Shown piece after piece: positions 1 through 7,070 of a stretch of 39,732 bases of DNA. A program made the position numbers and the translations under genes. The first letter of the stretch is position 1, and every line of letters begins with the position of its first letter. The stretch is from a virus, in the IMG/VR virus record IMGVR_UViG_3300021062_000086, positions 1-39,732 of that record; one strand, written 5' to 3'. A model generated the notes under the pieces. The model saw only the letters and a program-made list of their open reading frames with translations. It searched no databases and was not told the origin of the DNA.

Positions 1-41
1 TGGTTGCCACGATAACGGGAAGCCCGTGGACGTGGCAACCA
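1..41. other. Snap-back hairpin at contig start
   Basis: The first 10 bases (TGGTTGCCAC) are the exact reverse complement of bases 32-41. In the second copy of this locus, the bases before the shared repeat (39598-39607) are different and continue the amidase reading frame. The first 10 bases are therefore best read as a fold-back assembly or library artefact rather than phage sequence. Confidence 0.7.
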
Positions 42-135
42 TCCGGAGGTGGCATCTCGACCGGGGATGGGCCGATATCGGTTATCACGTCGTTTTACAG
101 CCCGATGGGCAGCGGGATAAGGGCCGGGGGCTCAG
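11..135. repeat. Terminal direct repeat, left copy (circular overlap)
   Basis: This 125-base stretch is identical to 39608-39732. It shows that the sequence closes into a circle, or is circularly permuted or terminally redundant, with a unique length of 39,597 bases. Confidence 0.9.
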
Positions 136-421
136 GGAGAAGGGCGCAGGCGTTGAGGGAGCCAATGAGGGTTCTACCCACGTCTGCCTGATCGGCCGTG
201 ACCGGTTTACCGCCCAGCAGTTTCACGCCCTGCGCTATTTCATCGATTCCATGGTGACGACCTACTCGATCAAGCCCTGGGAGTTGTATGGGCATTACCA
301 ATTCCCGAGCGCGATCAAGCTGGGGAAGACCTGCCCCAATATGGACATGGCCAGGATCATCACCTGGTACCACCTGGATCTGGACGAGGCGATCAAGCCC
401 TATCTGCTGCTGGATCAGTAA
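11..421 (+). CDS. Endolysin, T7-lysozyme-like amidase (3' part)
   Basis: This is the rest of the amidase that begins at 39569. Joined across the circle the protein is 149 residues, close to the 151 of T7 lysozyme. The family (Amidase_2/PGRP fold) is a zinc N-acetylmuramoyl-L-alanine amidase that cuts the bond between MurNAc and L-Ala in peptidoglycan. The ligand pattern is complete: His9 (LHCSDT, in the 5' part), His108 (GHYQF) and Cys121 (KTCPN). Tyr38 (GYHV) and Lys119 match the catalytic Tyr and Lys of T7 lysozyme. There is no signal peptide, so export would need a holin. An apparent GTG start at 26 is an internal Val codon. Confidence 0.9.
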   Translation, partial: DNGKPVDVATIRRWHLDRGWADIGYHVVLQPDGQRDKGRGLREKGAGVEGANEGSTHVCLIGRDRFTAQQFHALRYFIDSMVTTYSIKPWELYGHYQFPSAIKLGKTCPNMDMARIITWYHLDLDEAIKPYLLLDQ

Positions 422-452
422 AACTGATTGAGTTTATAGATCTGATCAGTTT
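421..452. repeat. 8-bp inverted repeat after the endolysin
   Basis: AAACTGAT (421-428) pairs with ATCAGTTT (445-452) across a 16-base AT-rich loop, starting at the last base of the endolysin stop codon. There is no U-tract after it, so it is at best a weak terminator or a processing site. From here to 512 I see no gene. Confidence 0.4.
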
Positions 453-512
453 AGCTTATGGGAGTAGTACCACGATGAACCATGGAACCCCTGACGATCG
501 GACGATCCCGCC

Positions 513-719
513 GTGGAACTATTTCTCCTGCCGCTTTTCGGCATCTCGCTGGCCTGCAATGCCTTCCTCTACCTAAAAGCCCGCCACAAGCCGCCCGTTC
601 GTCAGGAATCCTACGACGCAAGAGCGCTGCTTCACGACCTGACCTCAGGCGTTGCCATTATCGAGGTGCGTAGGATTGCGCCTACGGACGTTTTCCTGAG
701 GTCTCCCCGCCATGGTTGA
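513..719 (+). CDS. Small single-TM phage protein
   Basis: A 68-residue protein with a GTG start. Residues 1-21 form a hydrophobic membrane anchor (ELFLLPLFGISLACNAFLYL). A short basic stretch follows, then a tail ending DVFLRSPRHG. To my recollection, the pattern 'LLHDLTSG...RIAPTDVFLRSPR' recurs in small phage membrane proteins of unknown role. It overlaps the next gene by 8 bases (ATGGTTGA), which implies translational coupling to the cytidylyltransferase. The function is unknown. Confidence 0.6.
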   Translation: MELFLLPLFGISLACNAFLYLKARHKPPVRQESYDARALLHDLTSGVAIIEVRRIAPTDVFLRSPRHG

Positions 720-1437
720 GATCACGAACGTCTGCATCGGCATTCAGGCCCGGACGAATAGCAGGCGCTTTCCCAGAAAGGCGTTTGCGCTTCTCGATGG
801 CCAGCCCCTTCTCTCGCATGTGATCGGCTCCTGTAAGAGGGCTGCGCGCTTTGTGAATCGTCACACCGGAAAAACGGGCGTGCATGTGAGTATCGCGCTC
901 CTCGTTCCTTTCGGTGATGAGATCAAAGACAAGTTCAGGCATCTCGCGTCCGTCATCGAAGGGCCTGAGGAGGATGTGCTCGCGCGCTACCAGGCCATGT
1001 CCGATCAGGTGAATGCCCAGTACATCGTGCGGGTCACTGGTGACTGCCCGCTCATTTCAGAGACTGTCATCCAGAAGTGCATCAATAACGCGATCAAGGA
1101 TGCCTGCGACTACTACTCGAACGTCGAAGAGACCTGCCGCACCTGGGCTGATGGGATGGACTGCGAAGTCATCTCTTCGAAGCTCCTTCGCTACGCTTTT
1201 GATCACGCAACGGAGGCCCCTGACCGTGAGCACGTGACGACCTTTCTCCGCAGGGAGCCTCCCGAGTGGGCCCGGTGCGGGACGTTCTTCAATGACGCCT
1301 TTGACCAGGCCCATTTCAAGTTCTCGGTCGATACGCCTGAGGACTTAGAGCGCGTGAGAGAAGAGTTCGAGAAGATCAAGAAGAAGCGCCAGGCTGCCCA
1401 GGAGAAGTTTGGCAAACAGCTGGTTCACCGGTTCTAA
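712..1437 (+). CDS. SpsF/NeuA-type cytidylyltransferase
   Basis: A 241-residue protein of the SpsF family, the CMP-sugar synthetase-like proteins of spore-coat polysaccharide and nonulosonate clusters. Such enzymes would activate an acidic sugar with CTP. Visible motifs are the N-terminal nucleotide-binding loop IQARTNSRRFPRKAF (residues ~11-25), VTGDCPLI (~105), DGMDCEVIS, REHVTTFLRR (~173) and the family's C-terminal SVDTPEDLERV (~208). The length is normal for the family. The next gene in the pathway sense (aminotransferase) is separated from it by an HNH gene. The exact sugar substrate cannot be read from sequence. Confidence 0.85.
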   Translation: MVEITNVCIGIQARTNSRRFPRKAFALLDGQPLLSHVIGSCKRAARFVNRHTGKTGVHVSIALLVPFGDEIKDKFRHLASVIEGPEEDVLARYQAMSDQVNAQYIVRVTGDCPLISETVIQKCINNAIKDACDYYSNVEETCRTWADGMDCEVISSKLLRYAFDHATEAPDREHVTTFLRREPPEWARCGTFFNDAFDQAHFKFSVDTPEDLERVREEFEKIKKKRQAAQEKFGKQLVHRF

Positions 1438-1449
1438 GGGAGGGATGAG

Positions 1450-1914
1450 ATGAAGCGCTGTAAGGGCTGTGGGACTGAAAAACCGCTAGCCGAATTCTAC
1501 AAGGATTCTACAAGTCGCGATGGTGTGCGCGGCAAATGCAAAACATGCCTTTTAACCGCCACGCGTGAGTATCGGAAGACGGAAAAGGGTCGACAGGCCG
1601 CAATCTTGGCCACGCGCAAATATCAGAGCACAGATCGGGGTAAGCTGGTCCTGGATGCATACAAAAAATCCCAAGACAGATGGTTAGCAATAAGGCGGTA
1701 TTGGAAAACAGAAAACTATAAAATGCGGAACCGCGTTTATGCCCGGGTTAGAAAAGCACTGATGACGGGAAAGCTGATCCGACAAGCATGTGAGATTTGC
1801 GGTGATCCAAATTCGCAGGCTCACCATACCGATTATAGCAAGCCACTAGACATTACGTGGCTTTGTCGCATCCATCATTTGGCAGAACATGGAAGGGCTG
1901 CCCATGCCGCATAA
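1450..1914 (+). CDS. HNH endonuclease with N-terminal zinc knuckle
   Basis: A 154-residue protein with an SD (GGGAGGG) before its ATG. The N-terminus has a CKGC...CKTC zinc knuckle, the middle is a basic linker, and the C-terminus is an HNH unit: CEIC, then AHHTDYSKP, then WLCRIHHLAEHG. This layout is typical of free-standing phage HNH homing nucleases that cleave DNA. Its AT-rich codons differ from the GC-rich flanks, which points to separate acquisition. It sits inside the sugar operon and overlaps the aminotransferase start by 11 bases. The target is unknown. Confidence 0.85.
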   Translation: MKRCKGCGTEKPLAEFYKDSTSRDGVRGKCKTCLLTATREYRKTEKGRQAAILATRKYQSTDRGKLVLDAYKKSQDRWLAIRRYWKTENYKMRNRVYARVRKALMTGKLIRQACEICGDPNSQAHHTDYSKPLDITWLCRIHHLAEHGRAAHAA

Positions 1915-3124
1915 GTGGAAACCACCAAAATGGGACTACCAGCGGCGAGCTATGGAGTGTATTGCTCAGGGTTCGCTGACAAACAGTAAGAGGCCCTCCT
2001 GTTTGATCGAGGGAATCTACCCTACTCATCTAGCTACCGGTCATGGCGCTTATGTATGGGATGTTGAAGGAAACAGGTTCTTAGACTTTATCTGCGGCCT
2101 GGGCTCAAACATCCTGGGCTACGGGCACCCGGAAGTCACTGAAGCCATCATCCACCGGGCGCACCAGGGAGCGACGCTTTCGCTCAGCTCCTATACTGAG
2201 CTTTTCACCGCTGAGAAGGTCAAAGAACTCGTCCCCTGGGTCGAGCAAGTGAAGTTCCTAAAGACAGGCTCCGAAGCCTGCCAGGCAGCACTCAGGATCG
2301 CCAGGGCCTATACCAAGCGGAACCGCGTCTACACCGAAGGATATCACGGGTGGTCTGACGAGTTCGTCTCGCTGACCCCTCCCGCATTGGGAGTGATGCA
2401 TCATCAGTGGATCCGGAAGCTTGAGGCGGCCGAAATCGAGCCCGATACAGCTGCCGTCATCATCGAGCCCGTCATGCTCGATACAAGCGACGACCGAATT
2501 GCCTGGCTCAGGCAGCTGCGGGAATTCTGCACGCGTAATGGAGTCGTTCTCATCTTCGATGAGATCATTACGGGCTTCAGGTATCCAGGTTTCACCGTAG
2601 CTCAGCATTACGGCATTCAGCCGGATCTCATCTGCCTGGGGAAGGCGATCGCCAATGGGATGCCCTTGTCAGCAGTCGCAGGCAAGCGCGATCTCATGAG
2701 CGGACAGGAGTATTTCGTCTCTTCGACCTTTGCGGGCGAGACGCTGTCTCTGGCCGCTGCCACAAAAACGATGCAGCTCCTTCAGACGAAATATCGACTT
2801 GAGCACCTCTGGGAGAAGGGCGGGCAATTCCTAAAGGCCTTCAATTCCATCTGGCCCGGGATGATCCAGATCGAAGGGTATCCGACGCGGGGCTACTTCA
2901 AAGGCGATCCCGAGGTGAAGGCCAAGTTCTGGCAGGAGGCTTGCCGGGCAGGGATTCTCTTTGGCCCCTCCTGGTTCTTCAACTTCCACCATATATCCGT
3001 CATGGATCAGGTTCTGAATACCTGCTCAGACATTTTGACCCGGATCAGGACAGGGTCTGTACAACTTGAGGGCAAAGCCCCTCAGAGTCCATTTGCCGCC
3101 AAAGTGAGGGAGGGAAAGGCATGA
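1904..3124 (+). CDS. Class III PLP aminotransferase (GSA-aminomutase-like)
   Basis: A 406-residue fold-type I, class III PLP enzyme, resembling glutamate-1-semialdehyde 2,1-aminomutase. The pyridoxal lysine is Lys247 in LGKAIANGMPL, and the ring-nitrogen Asp is Asp219 in FDEIITGFR. GSEACQAALRIARAYTKR and the N-terminal VWDVEGNRFLDF are also characteristic. I chose the ATG at 1904 because GGAAGGG lies just upstream; an in-frame ATG at 1889 is possible. In SpsF/SpsE-type clusters these enzymes are thought to aminate a sugar precursor. Here it lies between the cytidylyltransferase and an acetyltransferase, so a role in amino-sugar (nonulosonate) synthesis is inferred rather than haem synthesis. 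Confidence 0.85.
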   Translation: MPHKWKPPKWDYQRRAMECIAQGSLTNSKRPSCLIEGIYPTHLATGHGAYVWDVEGNRFLDFICGLGSNILGYGHPEVTEAIIHRAHQGATLSLSSYTELFTAEKVKELVPWVEQVKFLKTGSEACQAALRIARAYTKRNRVYTEGYHGWSDEFVSLTPPALGVMHHQWIRKLEAAEIEPDTAAVIIEPVMLDTSDDRIAWLRQLREFCTRNGVVLIFDEIITGFRYPGFTVAQHYGIQPDLICLGKAIANGMPLSAVAGKRDLMSGQEYFVSSTFAGETLSLAAATKTMQLLQTKYRLEHLWEKGGQFLKAFNSIWPGMIQIEGYPTRGYFKGDPEVKAKFWQEACRAGILFGPSWFFNFHHISVMDQVLNTCSDILTRIRTGSVQLEGKAPQSPFAAKVREGKA

Positions 3125-3315
3125 GTGAGATTGATACAAAGATCCAGGCACTCGTCGAATGGCGAGAGAAGCTGAGAAAGATGGAGATGGAACTGAAGCA
3201 TGAGCAGGGGAAGTTCGGCGAAGCCTTCGGCGCATTTCTGAAGGACAACGTCGGCGTTTCCGAGAACTTCCACCTGGTGGATCTCATCCAGAAGCTCTGG
3301 GAGAAAGCCGCGTGA
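3121..3315 (+). CDS. Small coiled-coil hypothetical protein
   Basis: A 64-residue charged, helical protein (IQALVEWREKLRKMEMELK) with likely coiled coil in its first half and no membrane segment. Its ATG overlaps the aminotransferase stop (ATGA) and its own stop overlaps the start of the acetyltransferase, so it is translated within the sugar operon. It could be an accessory subunit of one of the neighbouring enzymes. I do not recognise the family. Confidence 0.6.
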   Translation: MSEIDTKIQALVEWREKLRKMEMELKHEQGKFGEAFGAFLKDNVGVSENFHLVDLIQKLWEKAA

Positions 3316-3926
3316 TCGCCTACGGCTACGGGAAGAACGTCAGTCTCGGGCCGCTCGATCGCCATTTCATGCATCTGATCAAGGAATGGCGGAACGATTA
3401 CGCGACCTGGCGCACCTGCAGGCAGAACGATCTCATTTCGGATTACGCCCAGGAGAAATGGTATGAGCGCCAGGCGCAGGATCCGTCGATCAAGATGTAC
3501 ATCATCAAGGCCGAAGGAAAGCCTGTCGGCGTCTGTGGACTGACGTCGATCGACCCCTGGAACCACAGGGCTGAATTCTCCCTCTACATTGCACCCAATG
3601 AGCGTAAGCATGGGCACGGGAGGGCAGCCCTTCAGACGCTCGTTAGCCACGGCTTCTATACGCTCGGGCTCAACTGCATCTGGGGTGAATCGTTTGAGGG
3701 CAATGCCGCCCAGAAGATCTTTCAGGACCTGGGGTTTAAGCTCGAGGGCTCAAGGCGCGCATTTTACTACCGCGAAGGCGAGTATCTCGATGCGCAGCTT
3801 TACAGCCTGCTCAGAGATGAGTGGTTCTCGCACGCTGCTTACCCGAACAAGATCCCGCTTCGGATGGAAGACTGGCAGCGGTTCAATCAGGCGGGGCAGC
3901 CTGCTTACTCTAGAGCCGTAGGGTGA
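3312..3926 (+). CDS. GNAT N-acetyltransferase (PseH/RimJ-like)
   Basis: A 204-residue protein with a GTG start overlapping the preceding stop. It has the GNAT_3 layout: a substrate strand (KEWRNDYATWRTC) near residue 25, VGVCGLTSID (~75), an acetyl-CoA loop RKHGHGRAAL (~98), and ESFEGNAAQKIFQDLGFKLEG (~130) with the family's Asn. Relatives include PseH, which acetylates a UDP-amino-sugar in pseudaminic acid synthesis, and the RimJ/RimL protein acetylases. Position downstream of an aminotransferase and a CMP-transferase favours acetylation of a sugar amine. The acceptor is inferred only. Confidence 0.8.
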   Translation: MIAYGYGKNVSLGPLDRHFMHLIKEWRNDYATWRTCRQNDLISDYAQEKWYERQAQDPSIKMYIIKAEGKPVGVCGLTSIDPWNHRAEFSLYIAPNERKHGHGRAALQTLVSHGFYTLGLNCIWGESFEGNAAQKIFQDLGFKLEGSRRAFYYREGEYLDAQLYSLLRDEWFSHAAYPNKIPLRMEDWQRFNQAGQPAYSRAVG

Positions 3927-4156
3927 AGCGCGTGCTCTGGCTCGGGATCGTGATCGGAGTGCTCCTTTCGATCGCGCTCCTGGCCTTGGGGCTCCTCCTC
4001 TTCGGCCAGCGGCCGAGCCCGATCCCCTATGATAAGCCTGCGCCTCAGCAGCTGGTGAGATCGGGGCGGTTTACCTTCAAGCCCGAGCCCGTGAAGCGGA
4101 AGCCCGTCGTGAACGATGACGTTAAGGCGTATTTGGCTGAGAAAGAGCAGCGTTAG
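3923..4156 (+). CDS. Small membrane protein
   Basis: A 77-residue protein with a GTG start overlapping the acetyltransferase stop. Residues ~4-28 form one strong membrane helix (IVIGVLLSIALLALGLLLFG), followed by a proline- and lysine-rich tail. Its last 35 bases overlap the 3' end of the leftward lipoprotein gene, so the two transcription units converge here. The function is unknown. Confidence 0.5.
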   Translation: MKRVLWLGIVIGVLLSIALLALGLLLFGQRPSPIPYDKPAPQQLVRSGRFTFKPEPVKRKPVVNDDVKAYLAEKEQR

Positions 4157-4397
4157 CTGGATCCTGCTTACAGGTAGCAAAGCCACCTTCTCCGCCGCAG
4201 TGGTAGACCTTGCCTCGGCAAATGGCTGTCCAGGAGTGAGTTGAGGAGAGGAACGCGCGTCGCTGATCAACAATTTGGATTTCTTGGGGAGGGCAGCCAA
4301 CCTGGGGCGCAGTGATCGATTGGCGCTTTTTCATCCCCGAGCACCCAGGGCCTGATGCGAGGAATAGGGCTATTCCCATGAGAATGGCAGTTTTCAT
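4122..4397 (-). CDS. Putative lipoprotein or secreted Cys-rich protein
   Basis: A leftward 91-residue protein. MKTAILMGIALFLASGPGCSG looks like a signal peptide ending near a Cys, although the lipobox (G-P-G-C) is not ideal. The mature part has four more Cys (VGCPP, AICRGK, YHCGG, ATCKQ), suggesting disulfides in the periplasm. It lies downstream of the leftward HTH gene, where phages often carry lysogenic-conversion genes expressed from the prophage. A surface or superinfection-exclusion role is possible but unproven. No strong SD is visible. Confidence 0.5.
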   Translation of the reverse strand: MKTAILMGIALFLASGPGCSGMKKRQSITAPQVGCPPQEIQIVDQRRAFLSSTHSWTAICRGKVYHCGGEGGFATCKQDPANAALSQPNTP

Positions 4398-4461
4398 GCT
4401 TTGAGTATCGGTCGGAATTCCGATCAAATGAATGTGTCAAAAAAAGCACAATCGAAAGGGT

Positions 4462-4665
4462 TTACCTCTCGATGATCAGATCGGAGACCTTAAGTCCGAG
4501 AGCCTTGGCGCAGCGGATCAAGGTATCAATCCTGGGATTGCCGGTACGTTGCATAAGGCGATGTACGTTTTGGGCTGAGCCCTTCTTGTAGCCCATGGCG
4601 AGCGCAAGCTGGCGCTTAGATATCTTGCGGGTTTCGCAGATTTTCTTGATGAGAAGCCGGGCCAT
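4462..4665 (-). CDS. Small XRE-family HTH regulator
   Basis: A leftward 67-residue protein that is essentially one Cro/C1-type helix-turn-helix (HTH): KRQLALAMGYKKGSAQNVHRL holds helices 2-3, and the C-terminal IRCAKALGLKVSDLI is the usual helix 5. There is no effector or dimerisation domain. The upstream 220 bases contain inverted repeats that could be its operators. Together with the CI-like and Cro-like genes it makes three HTH proteins in the switch region. Confidence 0.8.
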   Translation of the reverse strand: MARLLIKKICETRKISKRQLALAMGYKKGSAQNVHRLMQRTGNPRIDTLIRCAKALGLKVSDLIIER

Positions 4666-4885
4666 TTCTGAAGCTTACGCCAAGATTTAAGTCCGCGAAA
4701 TTCTGTCTTAAATGAGAGTATCTCACGTGTGAGACTAGCTATTGCCGAATTGGCAATTCCGGCTTGCCGCTCTGGTGGCGGTATTCCGCTGGGGATACTT
4801 AAAAAAATGAAATTGCGCATATTGCATTTCGCGCGACCGCACCGTATGTAGGGGCCCGTCAGGTTTTTGTGTGGTGGGGCACTCA
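4666..4885. promoter_or_regulatory. Divergent intergenic region with inverted repeats
   Basis: This 220-base gap separates the leftward HTH gene from a rightward ORF. It is AT-richer than its flanks and holds two clear dyads: TCTCAC-GT-GTGAGA (4721-4734) and ATTGCC-GAATT-GGCAAT (4741-4757). They have the size of phage repressor half-sites. I could not assign a confident -35/-10 pair. Confidence 0.5.
4721..4734. promoter_or_regulatory. Perfect 6-bp dyad, candidate operator
   Basis: TCTCAC and GTGAGA arms flank a 2-base centre, lying about 55 bases upstream of the leftward HTH gene. A second dyad (ATTGCC/GGCAAT) starts at 4741. Confidence 0.45.
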
Positions 4886-5266
4886 ATGAAAAAGATCAGT
4901 AAAAAGTCGCGACGTGGGATTGAGATCAAGTTGACTGTCGCTCAACTTAAAGAAATGTGCGCATGGGTCCTTTACCTGGCCAATCTAGACGATCTTGATG
5001 ACTCGATCGACGTTGATCTTCTGATGGGTGTCTGCACGGACACCTATTCTAGGATGGCTCAGATCCTACAACATGCGACGCTTCAAAAGCGCTTCGAGCA
5101 TCTTGGTGATGGTGACCAGCCCCTGGCGGTCAATGGCGCCAAGGGCCCAGAGAAGAGGCAACGGAATCGTCGCCAGGTCAAGCCGCGGGGGCAGCTCCGG
5201 CGCGTGATCAAGCCGCGCATGAAGTTCCTTCAAGCTGGCGAGAATTTCATCAATCGTTTCAGTTGA
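4886..5266 (+). CDS. Hypothetical protein overlapping the repressor antisense
   Basis: A 126-residue ORF. The first ~60 residues, encoded before the repressor gene begins (4886-5065), look protein-like: a basic start (KKISKKSRRG) then acidic helices (LANLDDLDDSIDVDLL). The remainder runs 201 bases antisense to the 3' part of the leftward repressor and is basic and low in complexity. Either the two genes really overlap, or only part of this ORF is used. A 5' frameshift or truncation is possible. The function is unknown. Confidence 0.35.
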   Translation: MKKISKKSRRGIEIKLTVAQLKEMCAWVLYLANLDDLDDSIDVDLLMGVCTDTYSRMAQILQHATLQKRFEHLGDGDQPLAVNGAKGPEKRQRNRRQVKPRGQLRRVIKPRMKFLQAGENFINRFS

Positions 5267-5575
5267 TGGGACAGGATGATCCGACGTCGCACGGACGTGC
5301 TCTTCAATCGCTACGAGCGCGTCCATTGCGCTAATCGGGGCGAATCGGGCGGAGGGTGGCTTTTCTGGGTCGAGCAGTTCCGAGACGGTGATCCCGAAGC
5401 CCTTGGCGATCTTCTCCAGGCCCTTGATTCCTGGGTCAGTTTTGCCGGCGAGATAGCGGCTCAAAGTATAATGCTTTAGGCCCATTGCTGCCGCGGCCCT
5501 TTTCTGATCCCAGTTCAGCTTCTGGATCATCCGGCCAAAATTTCGGTTTAAAATCGAAAGAGTATCCTTAGACAT
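5066..5575 (-). CDS. CI-like repressor, XRE HTH domain
   Basis: A leftward 169-residue protein from the ATG at 5575. The N-terminus is an XRE HTH (KRAAAAMGLKHYTLSRYLAG) followed by KGLEKIAKGFGITVSELLDP, the standard helix 4-5 region. The C-terminus is helical and has no visible LexA/S24 peptidase motif, so induction by RecA-type self-cleavage is not evident. It diverges from the Cro-like gene across a 51-base gap with TTGCA repeats that are likely operators. No SD precedes the start, so its mRNA may be leaderless. This is the most likely lysogeny repressor. Confidence 0.8.
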   Translation of the reverse strand: MSKDTLSILNRNFGRMIQKLNWDQKRAAAAMGLKHYTLSRYLAGKTDPGIKGLEKIAKGFGITVSELLDPEKPPSARFAPISAMDALVAIEEHVRATSDHPVPSTETIDEILASLKELHARLDHAPELPPRLDLATIPLPLLWALGAIDRQGLVTITKMLEALLKRRML

Positions 5576-5591
5576 TTTTTGCAATTTTTAG

Positions 5592-5620
5592 TTGCAGTTT
5601 TTGCAAACTGGATCTATAAC
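5592..5620 (+). promoter_or_regulatory. Rightward early promoter (PR-like) with operator
   Basis: TTGCAG (5592-5597), a 17-base spacer and TATAAC (5615-5620) form a good sigma70-type promoter. An inverted repeat TTGCA-GTTTT-TGCAA (5592-5606) covers the -35 box, and TTGCA recurs at 5579-5583, consistent with repressor/Cro control. The expected start of transcription is at about 5627, the A of the Cro-like ATG. Confidence 0.65.
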
Positions 5621-5626
5621 CTGATC

Positions 5627-5845
5627 ATGAAGAGCCGTGCATCCCAAAAGTGGATCCAAGACTGGATGATCCGCTGGCGGGTAACTGGATCCGAGTTAGC
5701 GAATGAACTGGGGATTGCCCCTAGCACGCTATGGCGATTCCTGAACGGTAAGACGGTGCGCATGAGGTACCCCAGCATAGTTGTCCTGCGCGAAACGATG
5801 GAGCGAATCGAAAACCGAATCGCTGAGCAACGGCAGGCAAGCTGA
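5627..5845 (+). CDS. Cro-like HTH protein
   Basis: A 72-residue protein from the ATG at 5627. Its HTH reads GSELANELGIAPSTLWRFLNG (residues ~22-42), similar to XRE/Cro proteins. It is the first gene rightward of the repressor and probably the antirepressor Cro of this phage. There is no SD before the ATG, and the predicted transcription start falls on the ATG itself, so the mRNA is probably leaderless. Confidence 0.7.
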   Translation: MKSRASQKWIQDWMIRWRVTGSELANELGIAPSTLWRFLNGKTVRMRYPSIVVLRETMERIENRIAEQRQAS

Positions 5846-5919
5846 CGGCTACCTGAATGTAATGTGCAACGCAACATTGCCTTGCGCAAGATGTGCGTCT
5901 TTGGCGCGGATGGAGAAAT
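5846..5919. promoter_or_regulatory. Short gap with palindromes
   Basis: It contains AATGT...ACATT arms (about 5859-5876) and the perfect palindrome CTTGCGCAAG (5881-5890). These may be Cro or repressor sites. The SD for the next gene (GGAG, 5912-5915) is at the end. Confidence 0.3.
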
Positions 5920-6174
5920 ATGTCCACATTAACCGATTTAGTTGCGGACGAGTTCGTAACCGACAGCGATCTGGACGAGTGCCTGGACATGTACGCGCGC
6001 GGATTCATCAGCAAGGCAGAGCTTTCCGACCGCCTCGAGTTCCTGCTTCACCTGGCAGAGAACCGCGCGCAGCGGAAGCTGTACGGCGCGTGTGAGCCGG
6101 ATGATCCGTATGCCAAAGCTGGGGCCTGGGACGATTCATCGGGGGATGAACATGAAAAAGGAGTACCCGCATGA
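5920..6174 (+). CDS. Hypothetical early protein
   Basis: An 84-residue acidic, helical protein (MSTLTDLVADEFVTDSDLDE...). The ATG at 5920 is favoured by GGAGAAAT just upstream. It overlaps the nuclease start by 4 bases (ATGA). It is positioned like the small control or recombination-accessory genes downstream of cro. I recognise no family. Confidence 0.6.
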   Translation: MSTLTDLVADEFVTDSDLDECLDMYARGFISKAELSDRLEFLLHLAENRAQRKLYGACEPDDPYAKAGAWDDSSGDEHEKGVPA

Positions 6175-7049
6175 TCATTACCAATCACTCGAACCTCCCC
6201 CAGCCGCTCTTTGAGGCGGTCTCAAACGACAGCTATTCGAAGGGCAAGGCCGATATCTCGGTCACTCAGCTTCTCGATCCGCCTCGGAAGGTCGCGCTCA
6301 CTGAGCAGCACTGGGATGAGATCACGGAAGACTGCTCAGACCGCATCTGGTCGCTCGTCGGCCAGGTGATGCACGGGATCCTAGAGCGCGCCAATACGAC
6401 AGGCGTTGCTGAGCGTAGGCTTTACGTGAAATGCGCAGGGTGGACGGTCTCAGGGAGCCAAGATGCGTACTACGCGAATGGTCTCCTTCAGGACTATAAA
6501 TTCGTGACGTCGTGGAAGTTCAAAGGGGGAAAGGCGCCGATTGAATACGAGGCTCAGGCTAACCTCTATGCTGAACTCCTTCGCGCCAACGGGCACCCCG
6601 TCAGGAAGCTTCAGATTGTAGCCATCCTGCGCGACTGGAGCAAGATCGAGGCCTCCCGGGACCCTGAGTATCCCCAGAAGCAGGTCATGATCATCAATGT
6701 CCCGCTCTGGCCCGAGGCTGATGCGCAGAAGTTCATGCGGGAGCGCGTAATCCTGCACCAGCAGGCGCGGGTTGAGCTTCCCCTCTGTACGGCTGAGGAG
6801 CGCTGGGCTAAGCCCGACGTATTCGCCGTCATGGCGCAAGGGAAGGCCCGGGCCGTGAAGCTTTACGAGAGCGAAGAAGAGGCTCATGCGCACGCGAGCC
6901 AGAACCCAGCTTATTTCGTTCAGAAGCGACCGGGGGAGAGTACGCGCTGTAAGCACTACTGCTCGGCTGCCAAGTTCTGTTCGCTTTACCAAGCCATTCA
7001 AGAATCAAAAGATGACCAGCCAGCCTTGGGCAAGCAGGCTGCGTCGTAA
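6171..7049 (+). CDS. Cas4/RecB-like PD-(D/E)XK nuclease
   Basis: A 292-residue protein with the PD-(D/E)XK exonuclease layout: GQVMHG (His68), Asp98 in GSQDAYY, and D108-Y-K110 in the LQDYKF core. Cys55 (EDCSD) and a C-terminal CKHYCSAAKFC (Cys260, 264, 270) give the four Cys that in Cas4 and AddB hold an iron-sulfur cluster. A role as phage recombination exonuclease is inferred from the SSB-like gene just downstream and from its early position. There is no CRISPR array or Cas1 nearby, so an adaptation role is unlikely. Confidence 0.75.
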   Translation: MIITNHSNLPQPLFEAVSNDSYSKGKADISVTQLLDPPRKVALTEQHWDEITEDCSDRIWSLVGQVMHGILERANTTGVAERRLYVKCAGWTVSGSQDAYYANGLLQDYKFVTSWKFKGGKAPIEYEAQANLYAELLRANGHPVRKLQIVAILRDWSKIEASRDPEYPQKQVMIINVPLWPEADAQKFMRERVILHQQARVELPLCTAEERWAKPDVFAVMAQGKARAVKLYESEEEAHAHASQNPAYFVQKRPGESTRCKHYCSAAKFCSLYQAIQESKDDQPALGKQAAS

Positions 7050-7070
7050 TCTACAGGCCCAATGGAGTGA

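Noticed and set aside
26-421. Endolysin starting at GTG 26
   Set aside because: The circular join gives the true start at 39569, which adds the first zinc-ligand His; GTG 26 is an internal Val codon.
482-673. ORF in another frame across the small TM gene
   Set aside because: The overlapping 513-719 frame has the membrane helix, the recurring phage motif and coupling to the next gene.
4400-4461. Rho-independent terminator for the leftward HTH gene
   Set aside because: There is a T-run on the minus strand (about 4435-4441), but no stable stem lies before it.
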